A DNA stretch of 64,000 nt from Hydra vulgaris (Eukaryota; Cnidaria; Hydrozoa; Anthoathecata; Hydridae): contig NC_088923.1 of assembly GCF_038396675.1 (NCBI RefSeq), positions 1,344,001 to 1,408,000 of the forward strand, given 5' to 3'. Position 1 is the stretch's first letter, and every line of letters begins with the position of its first letter. Below, piece after piece: positions 56,118 through 64,000 of this stretch. The position numbers and the translations under genes were made by a program. Under the pieces are notes generated by a model that worked only from the letters and a program-made list of their open reading frames with translations, did not search any database and was not told the origin of the DNA.

Positions 56118-56840
56118 ATGTCAGAATTCGAAGTTGTTTATTGCAATGATAACACCTATGTCAAATTTGCAGAATTAGCTGCGGCTACTTTGTGGCTTGT
56201 TGAATTTAAAGAAGAAAAAAATGTAAAAGATAAACAATATTCAACTGTTCCTCTCAAACCACTTGCACAATTTAACTATGTTTAAAAAGAATTAGTCTAC
56301 AAACCGAAAAACGAGGGCTGCAAAATATTATTACCATGGAAATACAGAGATATGTGCGATCTCAACAAAACAAATTATCTAATCAGATCTGAATTTAAAT
56401 TAACTAAAGACGACAACAAATTTAAAATGCCCAAAGGCGAAATTACCAGTAAGATAGTCTTTAAATTTAATCATAACAAAATGACAAAAAACGTGTTAGA
56501 AATTTTGATGGATAATTTGCAAGCTGCTCAAAACCGAGCTTATCTAACTGTATCTTATCCTAAAACGGCTATATTAAAAACCATTGAGTTTAATGGATAT
56601 ACGATACGTTTAGCAAAAGAAGACGATGAGATTCATATCACTGAATATGATAGATTGCTGTCTGTAGAACCTTCTTTTCTCAACACGAATAATAAATATG
56701 GCTTTTTGAAAAAAGCCAGCGCTGAGCTAGCTGAGAAAGAACCGAGTGAAGCGAAAAAAGCGAAAGCAGAAGTTGATAGGTCAGAAGTTGAAAGGTCTGA
56801 AGAAGAAGAAGAAGAATTATTTTTTGTAAAATTTTTTTAA
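56118..56840 (+). pseudogene. Island protein with acidic tail
   Basis: ATG 56118 lies 45 bp behind an AGTATAAAAGAAG box. MSEFEVVYCNDNTYVKFAEL, one TAA near 56282, then the same frame stays open to 56840: ILLPWKYRDMCDLNKTN, LTVSYPKTAILKTIEFNG and a C-terminal SEAKKAKAEVDRSEVERSEE acidic stretch. About 240 residues. Unknown; abundant beta strands and the TATA-driven start suggest a structural or late gene. Confidence 0.45.
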
Positions 56841-56946
56841 ATTGAATTAAAAAACCTGTTTTATTAATAAAAAACTTGTTTTTCTTATAAATTTTCCTAT
56901 ATAAAGGGTTGTAAAAAAATATTCTAGTTCATTTTTGAAAGAGAGA

Positions 56947-57882
56947 ATGACTAGCAAACAACTTGACGAAAGTCTAATTAAAGCTGTTCAAATTTTTTAT
57001 CCAGATAATGAATTGCATTCTATGCTATTTGAATTTCATCATTTAAATAACTCGTCTGAAGAATGGCAGGATATTATATTAATATATTTAAAATATTTTA
57101 ACTTGGAAATCAATTTGGAAGAAGAAAAATGGTTTGATTTATATTATATTTCCATAGCTAAAGACTATGAAAACTCTCTTCATTTATTTGAAAAGGCTTC
57201 TCGTTGTTATATGACTTTTGCAGAACAATCACTATCATGGAAGACTAACATGTTTGAAGTATGTCGCATGATTAACGATGATTTTTTACATATAACAAAA
57301 ACAACAGTAGAAAAGCAATACGAAGAGCAAAGAAAAAAACTGGATGAATTTATTAAAGTGTATAAACTTTATTGCAAAACAAAAAATATAGAAAAGAAAT
57401 GCATTTCGTGGGAAAGCAAACTTAAACAAACTTTAAAAAATTACTTTTTGTTTCCTTATATATCTAACAAATGGGAATATGACGACTTAAAGAAAAATTG
57501 TGAAATATTAAAAAATGTTTATCATGCTTGCATAGAACAACCTTGTTTTTCGTAATATGATAAAGTTTTCTATAATTGGTATTACAGCATTTATACAACT
57601 GCTCCTATTTATCAATATTTTATACTTGAAAAAGTCCGAAAAGAAGGTGATAAAGTTTACATTTATAAAGCTTTTGATCGCTGCAATTTTCACGATAAAA
57701 ATTTGATAGAAATGTTTCCTACAGATCAATGGTTTTTTTTCTTTAAAAGAAATTTTAACATTTCAATGATTTTATACAGAAAAGAAAACAGTGTTTATAA
57801 TTACGAGAACGACAACATAGTATCGAAACAACCTATTCATACAAACATTTATTACACCAAATATTATGTAACCGCAAAATAA
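56947..57882 (+). pseudogene. Largest island frame, unknown function
   Basis: ATG 56947 lies behind a CTATATAAAGG box at 56898. MTSKQLDESLIKAVQIFYPD opens a mostly helical protein, with one TAA at 57553-57555 after which the frame continues YNWYYSIYTTAPIYQYFILE, FHDKNLIEMFPTDQWFFFF and NYENDNIVSKQPIHT to 57882. About 310 residues rich in Tyr, Phe and Lys. No homologue recognised. Confidence 0.5.
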
Positions 57883-57977
57883 GGATTATAAACATGACAT
57901 TTTTTATTTTTTTATTTTTTTCTATGTCAAAAAGTTGGTATACAAGTTTATTTATTTGAAATATATTATCGAAACAT

Positions 57978-58256
57978 TCACATTTGTCTTTTTTTAATAT
58001 ATAAGTACATCGAATATTGTCTTAATTTAATAAAACTCGCGTATTCTATAACACTAAATTCTGTGTATTTTTGTAAATTGCTGTTTTTTATAAATTCGTT
58101 GACAAAATCTTCTAAATACAAACTAAACATGAGTGTTTCATATTTAGGACAATGTTGTAAGCAATTTTGTTTATCTAGAACATGAGAAAAATGTTCCAGA
58201 CATATATCTTCGTTATTGACATAGGAAGGCAATCTGGGGATTTTTAACATCAACAT
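57978..58256 (-). CDS. Small island protein
   Basis: An intact frame of 92 residues, MLMLKIPRLPSYVNNEDICL, then HFSHVLDKQNCLQHC, YLEDFVNEFIKNSNL and a Tyr-rich tail. IPRLPSYVN recalls KIPRLPTYEE in the tail of the DED-like gene. Function unknown. Confidence 0.4.
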   Translation of the reverse strand: MLMLKIPRLPSYVNNEDICLEHFSHVLDKQNCLQHCPKYETLMFSLYLEDFVNEFIKNSNLQKYTEFSVIEYASFIKLRQYSMYLYIKKRQM

Positions 58257-58301
58257 TTTCTGGTGAAGTTAGCACTAGTGTAAAAAAAATTTATTTTTCA
58301 G

Positions 58302-58823
58302 ATGATTAAAATAAGAGATAATAAAAGAAGAGGTAATAAATGGTCTTTTTATGAAGCAAAAGAGATTCAAAGGATTAAAATAAGAGATACTCAAGAATGG
58401 TCTTAATATGAAACAAAGGATAGTGCTTGTTTTGATTTGAGAAGTACAAAGCCTTACTTACTTCGACCTAATGAACGGATTTTAGTAAGCACTGGAATCT
58501 ATATCGATTTAATAGATACAGATTTAGTAGGTCACATATATTCAAAATCAGGTATTGCTTTAAAATATGGTGTTGTTGTGTTTAATTCTACAAGAAGATA
58601 AGATGCTGATTATAAAGATGAAATTAAAGTAACATTGATGAATCATTCGAAAGAAGATTATATTGTTAATCGTGGAGATGCTGTTGCTCAAATGGGTTTT
58701 GTGAAAACATTTAAAGCTATAAAAAAAGTAATAGAAATTGATGGATGTGCTTGTCGTGAACTGACAGTAGCAATGATTAAAAACATTGATAGAAATGGTG
58801 GTTTTGGTTCCACTGGAAAATAA
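58302..58823 (+). pseudogene. dUTPase
   Basis: One frame of 173 codons with TAA near 58407 and 58599. All five dUTPase motifs are recognisable: SACFDLRS (1), GHIYSKSGIALKYGV (2), DADYKDEI (3), NRGDAVAQMGF (4) and NIDRNGGFGSTGK (5, the mobile arm). Motif 2 has K where R is usual. The enzyme hydrolyses dUTP to dUMP, keeping uracil out of DNA, and is often carried by large DNA viruses. The N-terminus holds a short tandem duplication (IKIRDN-x-RGNKWSFYEAKE, then IKIRDTQEWS). The ATG follows TTATTTTTCAG immediately. Confidence 0.85.
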
Positions 58824-58886
58824 TTTAGTAATATTTTTTTATAAATATTTACGATTTTTTTTATTATTTTTTAGATTTGAAAAATT

Positions 58887-59528
58887 ACGGCAGATAGGAT
58901 TGAATTTGATGGTTTTCGTGTTAAAGAGAAAACACAAGAAGAAAATTTGAGACCTGATTTAAAAGAGAAAGAGCAATAAGAAAATTTGAGACCTCGTTTT
59001 ACTATTTACACCAACAATCCAAGTTTTTATTTAGTGGATTGTATAATATTCAAATAAAAAATTTAGAACTTCGTTTGTCCATTTTAGAAGAGTTGCATAA
59101 TAATGCTGGTGATGGCACTAAAATATGGATTTTTGAAAATGCTTCTAATTTATTTAATCATGAAAGCAAAGCCTATTATAGTGTACCATTTTTTTTTTAA
59201 ATACCAATTTGTATTGAAATTGACTGCAAATATGAAATGTAATCAACACAATGAGGAAGAAATAGGTTTGTATATTATGATGCGATCTTCGTCTTATAAT
59301 GCAATTTTAAAATGGCCATTTACAAACTATATGATATCATTTAAGTTATATGGACCTCATGGAAAACAAATTAAAAAAAGTTTTAATAGTGAGAATAATA
59401 TTTCTTTTCAACGACCTCTAAAAGACGAATAAAATTGCGTTTATGGTTATTGTGACTTTGTGAAAAAATCAGATATTAATGAATATATAGTAGAGAATAA
59501 TTTATATATTAAGTGTAAAATTAAATAG
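58887..59528 (+). pseudogene. TRAF-like protein with MATH (TRAF-C) domain
   Basis: Frames behind the leader (T run, AG, ATTTGAAAA) start with ACG in place of ATG and contain a 45-bp tandem duplication (EENLRPDLKEKEQ). A short coiled coil follows (IKNLELRLSILEELHNN), then DGTKIWIFENAS, after a poly-T shift FVLKLTANMKCN, EEIGLYIMMRSSSYNAILKW, MISFKLYGPHGKQI, ISFQRPLKDE and YIVENNLYIKCKI. G-x-x-IW-I, LYI-x-M-x-x-x-YDxxLKWPF and SFQRP are the signature blocks of TRAF-C domains, which bind receptor tails. At least four breaks. It is likely a captured host TRAF gene. Confidence 0.75.
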
Positions 59529-59594
59529 TTTTTTAATCAAATAATCAAATGTTTTGTAATAAATTTTAAATTATTTTTTTAGAAACTTAATAAA

Positions 59595-60048
59595 ATGAGT
59601 TGCTGGTATGATATCCAACGTGCTTGGGATATTGTTTTCATCATGATCGAGAACAATATTATCGTTTATCAAGAATACATGGTTACGTTGGAAACTTTCA
59701 AACTAATTTATTTAGCAATGTGTTCGATGATTTTAATAATATGAAGACATTTTTTGTGCAAGACATTCAAATTATTTCGTTAAATAAACTAAATGCATAT
59801 TTGGAAATTTTTGCTAGGATTCAGAACAAATGTAATAATAAAAAAACTAGGCACGATTTTTATTTCATGGAATTAGATTTTTTATCAACAATAAATTCAA
59901 TAGAAAAGAACAATTTTATTCAAAATTATTTAAATGAATTAAATTTATTGCAGAAAAATTTTCAGAATTGTTAACTTTTGCTTATAAACATATTGAAGAA
60001 ACTCATGATTTAGAATATGATTTTATTAATTTATCTGTTAATTCGTAA
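59595..60048 (+). pseudogene. Island gene of unknown function
   Basis: ATG 59595 is behind TTTTTTTAG and AAACTTAATAAA. MSCWYDIQRAW, a shift, then HGYVGNFQTNLFSNVFDDFN, QIISLNKLNAYLEIFAR and NSIEKNNFIQNYLNEL, another shift and a short end. Helical; no family. Confidence 0.4.
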
Positions 60049-60074
60049 TTAGTTTTTAAGTTAACTAAAAAAAC

Positions 60075-60494
60075 ATGGAAACTATTGAAAAAATAAATAA
60101 TTGGGATTTGATTAAAGAAGAGAGCAATGCTATGTATAACATGTTTCAAGATATGTTAGAGTTTTTACAAATTGTTGATCCTACTAAAATGAATGAAGAA
60201 AAATGTGAAGAAATGAGGAATTGAATTCGTGATATAAATGATGGTTTAATGTCTTATGTTTGGAACGACATAAAAATACACGATATGTATTTAAAAATTT
60301 TTATGAAAATGTTAATAGAGAATAATAAATCCATCGATTTGTTTTATCAATATCAGAAAAACAATATCATAATATCAGCAAACGATATAGAGATTTTAAA
60401 ATGTAGAAAATATTTGAGAGAAAAATTTTACCAATTATTAATTAAAACAATGATGAAAACTATTAATTTTCATGATAGTGTTTTGTTTTTGTAA
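60075..60494 (+). pseudogene. Helical island gene, one stop
   Basis: METIEKINNWDLIKEESNAM opens one frame of 139 codons with a TGA near 60222, then SYVWNDIKIHDMYLKIF and LREKFYQLLIKTMMK. Related in character to 59595 and 60543. Unknown. Confidence 0.4.
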
Positions 60495-60542
60495 TTATTG
60501 TAAATTTTTTATTAATGTAAATTTTTTTTAGACAACTAAATA

Positions 60543-60990
60543 TGAATACTTTGAATGAAGATCGTAATAATTGGATTGTAAAATACGTTAACAGAGATCT
60601 CATAGTGAAAGCAAACTGTGGAGAAACTTGGGGGAAATATCTATTATTGTATATTTTTATTTTGTCGTTATTGAAGAGTTTCTAAAGAAGGACGAACATC
60701 AAGAGATAATATTAAATAAAATGGAAAAAATTATGGAAATAATAAATGAAAACAGTGAACTTATAAAAAAGTATTAAAAACTGCACAACTTTTTAACTGA
60801 TTTCATTTCACATATGATTGTTATTTCCAATAATGCAATTAAAGAAGATAATTTCCTTGTAAACGATGAAAAAGAAGAATTTATCAGACAAGATCAAGCT
60901 ATGTTTTGCATATAAAAACTAATGTTGACATGAGAGATTTTATTTATTTATTAAAACACGAAGAACGATTACTTTTAAAAAAAAACTATT
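60543..60990 (+). pseudogene. Helical island gene, frameshifted
   Basis: ATG 60543 is behind a T run, AG, ACAACTAA. MNTLNEDRNNWIVKYVNRDL, a shift at the poly-T near 60655, then DEHQEIILNKMEKIMEII and DEKEEFIRQDQAMFC. Several stops. Unknown. Confidence 0.35.
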
Positions 60991-61132
60991 AAAAATTATT
61001 TTATGACTGCTTTTATAAATATTCTCAATTTGTAATTTTTTAAACTTTGTATTTTTTTAAAAAACTTTGTATTGTATTTTTTTATAAAACTTTGTATTAC
61101 ATTTTATATTTTTTAGGTTACCTAATAGAAAA

Positions 61133-61630
61133 ATGGATTTCCTTCATGAATTTAAACATGGAAAATATATTGCTCATATTCACAAAAAACTCGATAAAAA
61201 TAATGCTGATATTGCTTATGAATATGAAAAAGTAAGATATTTTGTTAAAAAATGGTGCTAATGCATATTACATTAAAAACTTAGACGAAGACAAAGTAAA
61301 AGAAGCCAACAAGGAAATGATTAAATTAATAAGAGAAGATGCTGACAAAGATTGTTTTAAAGAAAGAATGAAAATTTTACAACTTTTTATTCAAGCTATA
61401 TACAAATTATTTAAAATAAATAAAAAAAATATCAAAGGTCTTGATAGAAAAGTAGCAAATCAGAAAGAGAAGCAAAAAAAAGAGATGTAGCCATGTTTGA
61501 ATATATTGAAAAAAATGTTCCTGAATTTCGTAGAGAAATAATGAATAGTTTTTATTTTCAAAATGAGTCTGAAAAATTATTAATTTTACAAGAAGAATTA
61601 CAGCGTTCATTTGAAAATCTAATGCATTAG
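61133..61630 (+). pseudogene. Helical island gene, two shifts
   Basis: ATG 61133 is behind a T run, AG, GTTACCTAATAGAAA. MDFLHEFKHGKYIAHIHKKL, a shift near 61235, NGANAYYIKNLDEDKVKEAN, a Lys-rich region, a shift near 61490, FEYIEKNVPEFRREI and LQEELQRSFENLMH. Unknown. Confidence 0.4.
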
Positions 61631-61660
61631 TTGAAATCTTTTTTTTAGATTAGATAAAAA

Positions 61661-61888
61661 ATGGAAAATATTATATTAGAAGCTGCTCAAAAACTTGATG
61701 TATCTAAAGAAACACTTTCCATTGTTCATTTTGTAGGACATTTTCAATGTAAAAGTAATAATCTTTGTAAACAATGTAGTGATTACATCGAAGAAATATG
61801 TCAAGAATTAATTTATGGTGACATGAAAACAAAGCTTTTAGAAATAACAACATGTTTGTGGTTTGATGATAAAATAAAAGTATTGTAA
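61661..61888 (+). CDS. Cys-rich tandem family, member 1
   Basis: An intact frame of 75 residues behind a leader. ENIILEAAQKLDVSKETLSI is followed by FQCKSNNLCKQCSDYIEEI. The unit of a helix pair ending in C-x-x-N-x-C-x-x-C-x-x-x-I recurs in the next five frames. A zinc-binding module is likely. Function unknown. Confidence 0.5.
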   Translation: MENIILEAAQKLDVSKETLSIVHFVGHFQCKSNNLCKQCSDYIEEICQELIYGDMKTKLLEITTCLWFDDKIKVL

Positions 61889-61903
61889 ATTTTTTATTGT
61901 ATA

Positions 61904-61929
61904 TTTTTTTAGATTACATAATAAAAAAA
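61904..61929 (+). promoter_or_regulatory. Recurrent island leader (promoter or trans-splice acceptor)
   Basis: A run of T, AG, then ATTACATAATAAAA and ATG. The same sequence, nearly identical, stands before ATG at 62222, 62905 and 63381, and in variant form at 59595, 60543, 61133 and 61661, and on the minus strand at 45228, 46708, 47461, 47986, 48896, 49182 and 49538 (T run, AG, up to 8 bases, ACTAATAA, ATG). Either a viral promoter element or the polypyrimidine-AG acceptor of spliced-leader trans-splicing, which Hydra uses, would fit. Confidence 0.6.
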
Positions 61930-62181
61930 ATGTCAGAATTTGAATTTCATGTTGAAAATTTGATTACTCTAATTATGTTAAAAACAGCTGTTTTTCATGA
62001 TGAAACGAATACAATACAAAAGTTAGTGGAAGAAGCAGAATTTTGTCTAAAAGAAAATTGTACTGGTTTTAATCTTTGTGAATCTTGTAAAAGAAATTAT
62101 GATCACATTCATCAATATATACGTGAAGAAATTTTTAAAAAAATAATACTTGAAATATTTGAAAACTATACTATTTTATAA
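61930..62181 (+). CDS. Cys-rich tandem family, member 2
   Basis: An intact frame of 83 residues: MSEFEFHVENLITLIMLKTA, then CLKENCTGFNLCESCKRNYD and HIHQYIREEIF. Shares the N-L-C-x-x-C knuckle and its position with member 1. Confidence 0.5.
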   Translation: MSEFEFHVENLITLIMLKTAVFHDETNTIQKLVEEAEFCLKENCTGFNLCESCKRNYDHIHQYIREEIFKKIILEIFENYTIL

Positions 62182-62221
62182 AAAAATTTTGTAAAATTAT
62201 TTTTAGATTACATAATAAAAT

Positions 62222-62617
62222 ATGGATATAGTTTATGAAATAAAAATTGTTAAAAATTAGGATGGTGGTTATGATATCATTTACGATAAAATTGTGAATA
62301 AAAAACTTGTACCTCTCTTCTTTGAAATTCTATTAGAAGATTTTCAAAAAAGTAAAGATGGATGTTGCAATATTTTTCCTGAAGATATTGGAAACTATAG
62401 GTACAATATCATTGGTGGAGATGATGAAAACGATAGGTATGAACATTTTCTACCTTTATATACATTAGAAGAATTTCAACTGAGTAAAGAAATGACTAAA
62501 GATCAATTTGATCATTTTATAAAAGAAGTTCGTGAAATAAAACCAGAAGAACTACAAGTTATAAATTATTCCGAAGAAAAAACCTTTATAATTGAAAGGG
62601 AATATTTATTACAATAG
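62222..62617 (+). pseudogene. Island gene behind a leader, one TAG
   Basis: One frame from ATG 62222 with a TAG near 62258: LVPLFFEILLEDFQKSKDGC, YRYNIIGGDDENDRYEHF, then an acidic region (EEFQLSKEMTKDQFDHF). 131 codons. No family. Confidence 0.4.
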
Positions 62618-62626
62618 CAAGCGTCA

Positions 62627-62890
62627 ATGTTAATGCAATGGCGGGTTTTAAGCGAACACGATTCACAAAAGTGTGAGAAAGCTGCAAAAAAACTTGAGTG
62701 TGCGAAAGAATTGCTCTATGTTATTTGTAAAAAGCGTGGTTTTGTATATAACACTCTTTGTAAAATTGCACAATGCGATTGTTCGCCTACTTGTATTTTT
62801 TGTAATTTGAATTCTTGTTATATTTATGTAGAATTAAGACAAGCTTATAATATATATATTTTTTTAATATGTAAAATATTTTTTTTAGAT
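62627..62890 (+). CDS. Cys-rich tandem family, member 3
   Basis: MLMQWRVLSEHDSQKCEKAA, AKELLYVICKKRGFVYNTLC and DCSPTCIFCNLNSCYIYVE. It lacks the leader and may be a duplicated, promoterless copy. The frame has no stop before the next leader, so the true end is uncertain. Confidence 0.35.
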
Positions 62891-62904
62891 TACATAATAA
62901 AAAA

Positions 62905-63246
62905 ATGGAAATGAAACTAGAAGACATTATATTGAAAGTTTCAAATAAACTCGACTTAACTAAAGATCAACTCTTGAAAATTTATGAAAATCAAAAAAAA
63001 AGGATTGATTTTTTGGCCAACTGTCAATCTCAAGAATACGACGATTAAAAACTTCTTTGTTTATGCTGTGATTATTCAGTGGATACAGTAAAAAAATATT
63101 ATAATATGATTTTAAAAGCTTCTATGAAGATTGGTTTATCGATGGATTTATTAAACAAAACTTTTTTTATTCATAAATACGAAATACGTGATTTGGCTAG
63201 CTGTAATTGTCTTTTGGAACAAATATGTTTAGATTGTAAATATTAA
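62905..63246 (+). pseudogene. Cys-rich tandem family, member 4 (double unit)
   Basis: MEMKLEDIILKVSNKLDLTK, a TAA near 63046, CLCCDYSVDTVKKYYN, MILKASMKIGLSMDLLNK and ASCNCLLEQICLDCKY. The second half repeats the first (IILK-x-S-x-KL-x-L...C-x-C...C-x-x-C), showing internal duplication of the unit. Confidence 0.45.
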
Positions 63247-63380
63247 AAAAATGTAATTATTATTTCTGAAAACAATGCTAGCGAATATAAGAAGAAATGG
63301 GGAAGTTTTTTATACTTTCAAAAATATTGATTTGATTAATTTTGTATTATTTTTTGTTTTTTAGATTACATAATAAAAAA

Positions 63381-63627
63381 ATGTCTAAAACAACCTTTGA
63401 AGAATTTGATTTATTTCGACATATAGTTGAAGAAATTATTGTTTTTGATGAATTATTGAATTATGTTGCTAAATTTTTATAAAAGGGAAATTCTTTGTTT
63501 GGGATCATGTCAATGTCAAGCGAACAATATTTGTTGTGAATGTAAAGAAAATAAGTTTGAAATTTTACGTTCAGAAAATAATAATTCCGAAAAGAGAGAG
63601 AAATATAAACTAGTAAATGGTTTGTAG
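63381..63627 (+). pseudogene. Cys-rich tandem family, member 5
   Basis: ATG 63381 is directly behind the leader. MSKTTFEEFDLFRHIVEEII, a shift, then a frame with CQCQANNICCECKENKFEI. It ends at 63627. Confidence 0.4.
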
Positions 63628-63733
63628 GTAGAATAAAAATTTTTTTTATAAAGTTTTTTAGAATAAATTTGTTTTTTAGATTGTATAATAAACAATGTTT
63701 TGATCAAGTTAGTTAAATGAAATTTTTTTAAAT

Positions 63734-63973
63734 GAATAAAATAAGAGAAATGATAATAAAAAGTTGTTGGAGTTATTAAATATGAAACATATTACAAATA
63801 ACGAACAAAAAAATGTATTGAACGACGATGAAATGTTAGCTGTAAAATTTTTATTACTTGTTAAAAGGAACAAGAACAATTTTTCATGTAAACTGGAAAA
63901 AAACATTGATGCGAGCATTATTTTTATGATGTTTTTTGTAAAATATACTATTATGTATATATATTCAAAATAA
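63734..63973 (+). pseudogene. Possible CARD-like frame
   Basis: A short start (MNKIREMIIK, 63734) is followed, after a shift, by an open frame LLELLNMKHITNNEQKNVLN, MLAVKFLLLVKRNKNN, FSCKLEKNI. The L-L-x9-I-T-x-x-E ... FLLLV-x-R spacing resembles CARD domains (helix 1 to helix 4). Weak pattern evidence, in keeping with the other death-fold genes. A leader variant lies at 63675-63694. Confidence 0.3.
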
Positions 63974-64000
63974 CTTTTTTGTCATTTTTTTCAGCTAATA

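Noticed and set aside
44758..64000. Alternative genetic code explaining in-frame stops of the island
   Set aside because: TAA, TAG and TGA all occur in frame and frameshifts are frequent, which fits decay rather than reassignment.

Overview
The window looks like a chromosomal segment of an AT-rich animal, most likely a cnidarian of the Hydra type. This is inferred from the very high A+T, long (TA)n arrays, and the mix of Penelope-like, CR1-like, Helitron, Polinton and Tc1/mariner elements. No ordinary host gene was recognised. Nearly every coding stretch belongs to a mobile element or a virus-like island, and most are broken by stops or frameshifts.

Left part (1-8963): several Penelope-like (PLE) fragments in both orientations, one with a hammerhead-ribozyme-like core. 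Between them lies a 3.8 kb DNA transposon (1428-5217) with long terminal inverted repeats, a 6-bp target duplication and a five-exon transposase gene. The 5' part of a CR1-like LINE follows at 7690-8963.

Middle part (8964-38035): a nested stack. A Helitron (8964 TC to 37045 CTAG, with a terminal hairpin) split the LINE between A and T. The LINE reading frame stops at 8963 and resumes in frame at 37046. Inside the Helitron lies a 15.3 kb Polinton/Maverick (11496-26826, 92-bp inverted repeats, TATATA duplication). It carries integrase, a PLA2-type virion protein, packaging ATPase, minor and major capsid proteins, AT-hook protein, protein-primed DNA polymerase B, adenain-type protease and a DUF2961-like protein. 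A DD37E Tc1/mariner element (28653-29702) interrupts the Helitron Rep/helicase gene. Almost every Polinton gene starts directly behind a TATATAAAA box.

Right part (38036-44750): (TA)n arrays, a PLE tail with another hammerhead-like core, a second LINE (ORF1 plus endonuclease) and a truncated Tc1-like element whose promoter holds a heat-shock-element array.

Virus-like island (about 44750 to the window end, continuing beyond): more than 25 short, closely packed reading frames on both strands, bordered on the left by perfect hairpins. Many genes on both strands follow the same leader, a T run plus AG, then an ACTAATAA- or ATTACATAATAA-type sequence, then ATG. Recognisable members are an adenain-type protease, two small basic core-protein-like frames (one with two adenain-type cleavage motifs), a dUTPase, two TRAF-like genes (one with a clear MATH domain), a death-effector-domain-like gene, two death-domain-like paralogues, a possible CARD-like frame, and a Cys-rich tandem family. 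I read it as a decayed endogenous DNA virus, adenovirus/Polinton-related by its protease, that had acquired host death-fold and TRAF signalling genes. Capsid and polymerase genes of this island are not in the window, so its family is inference.
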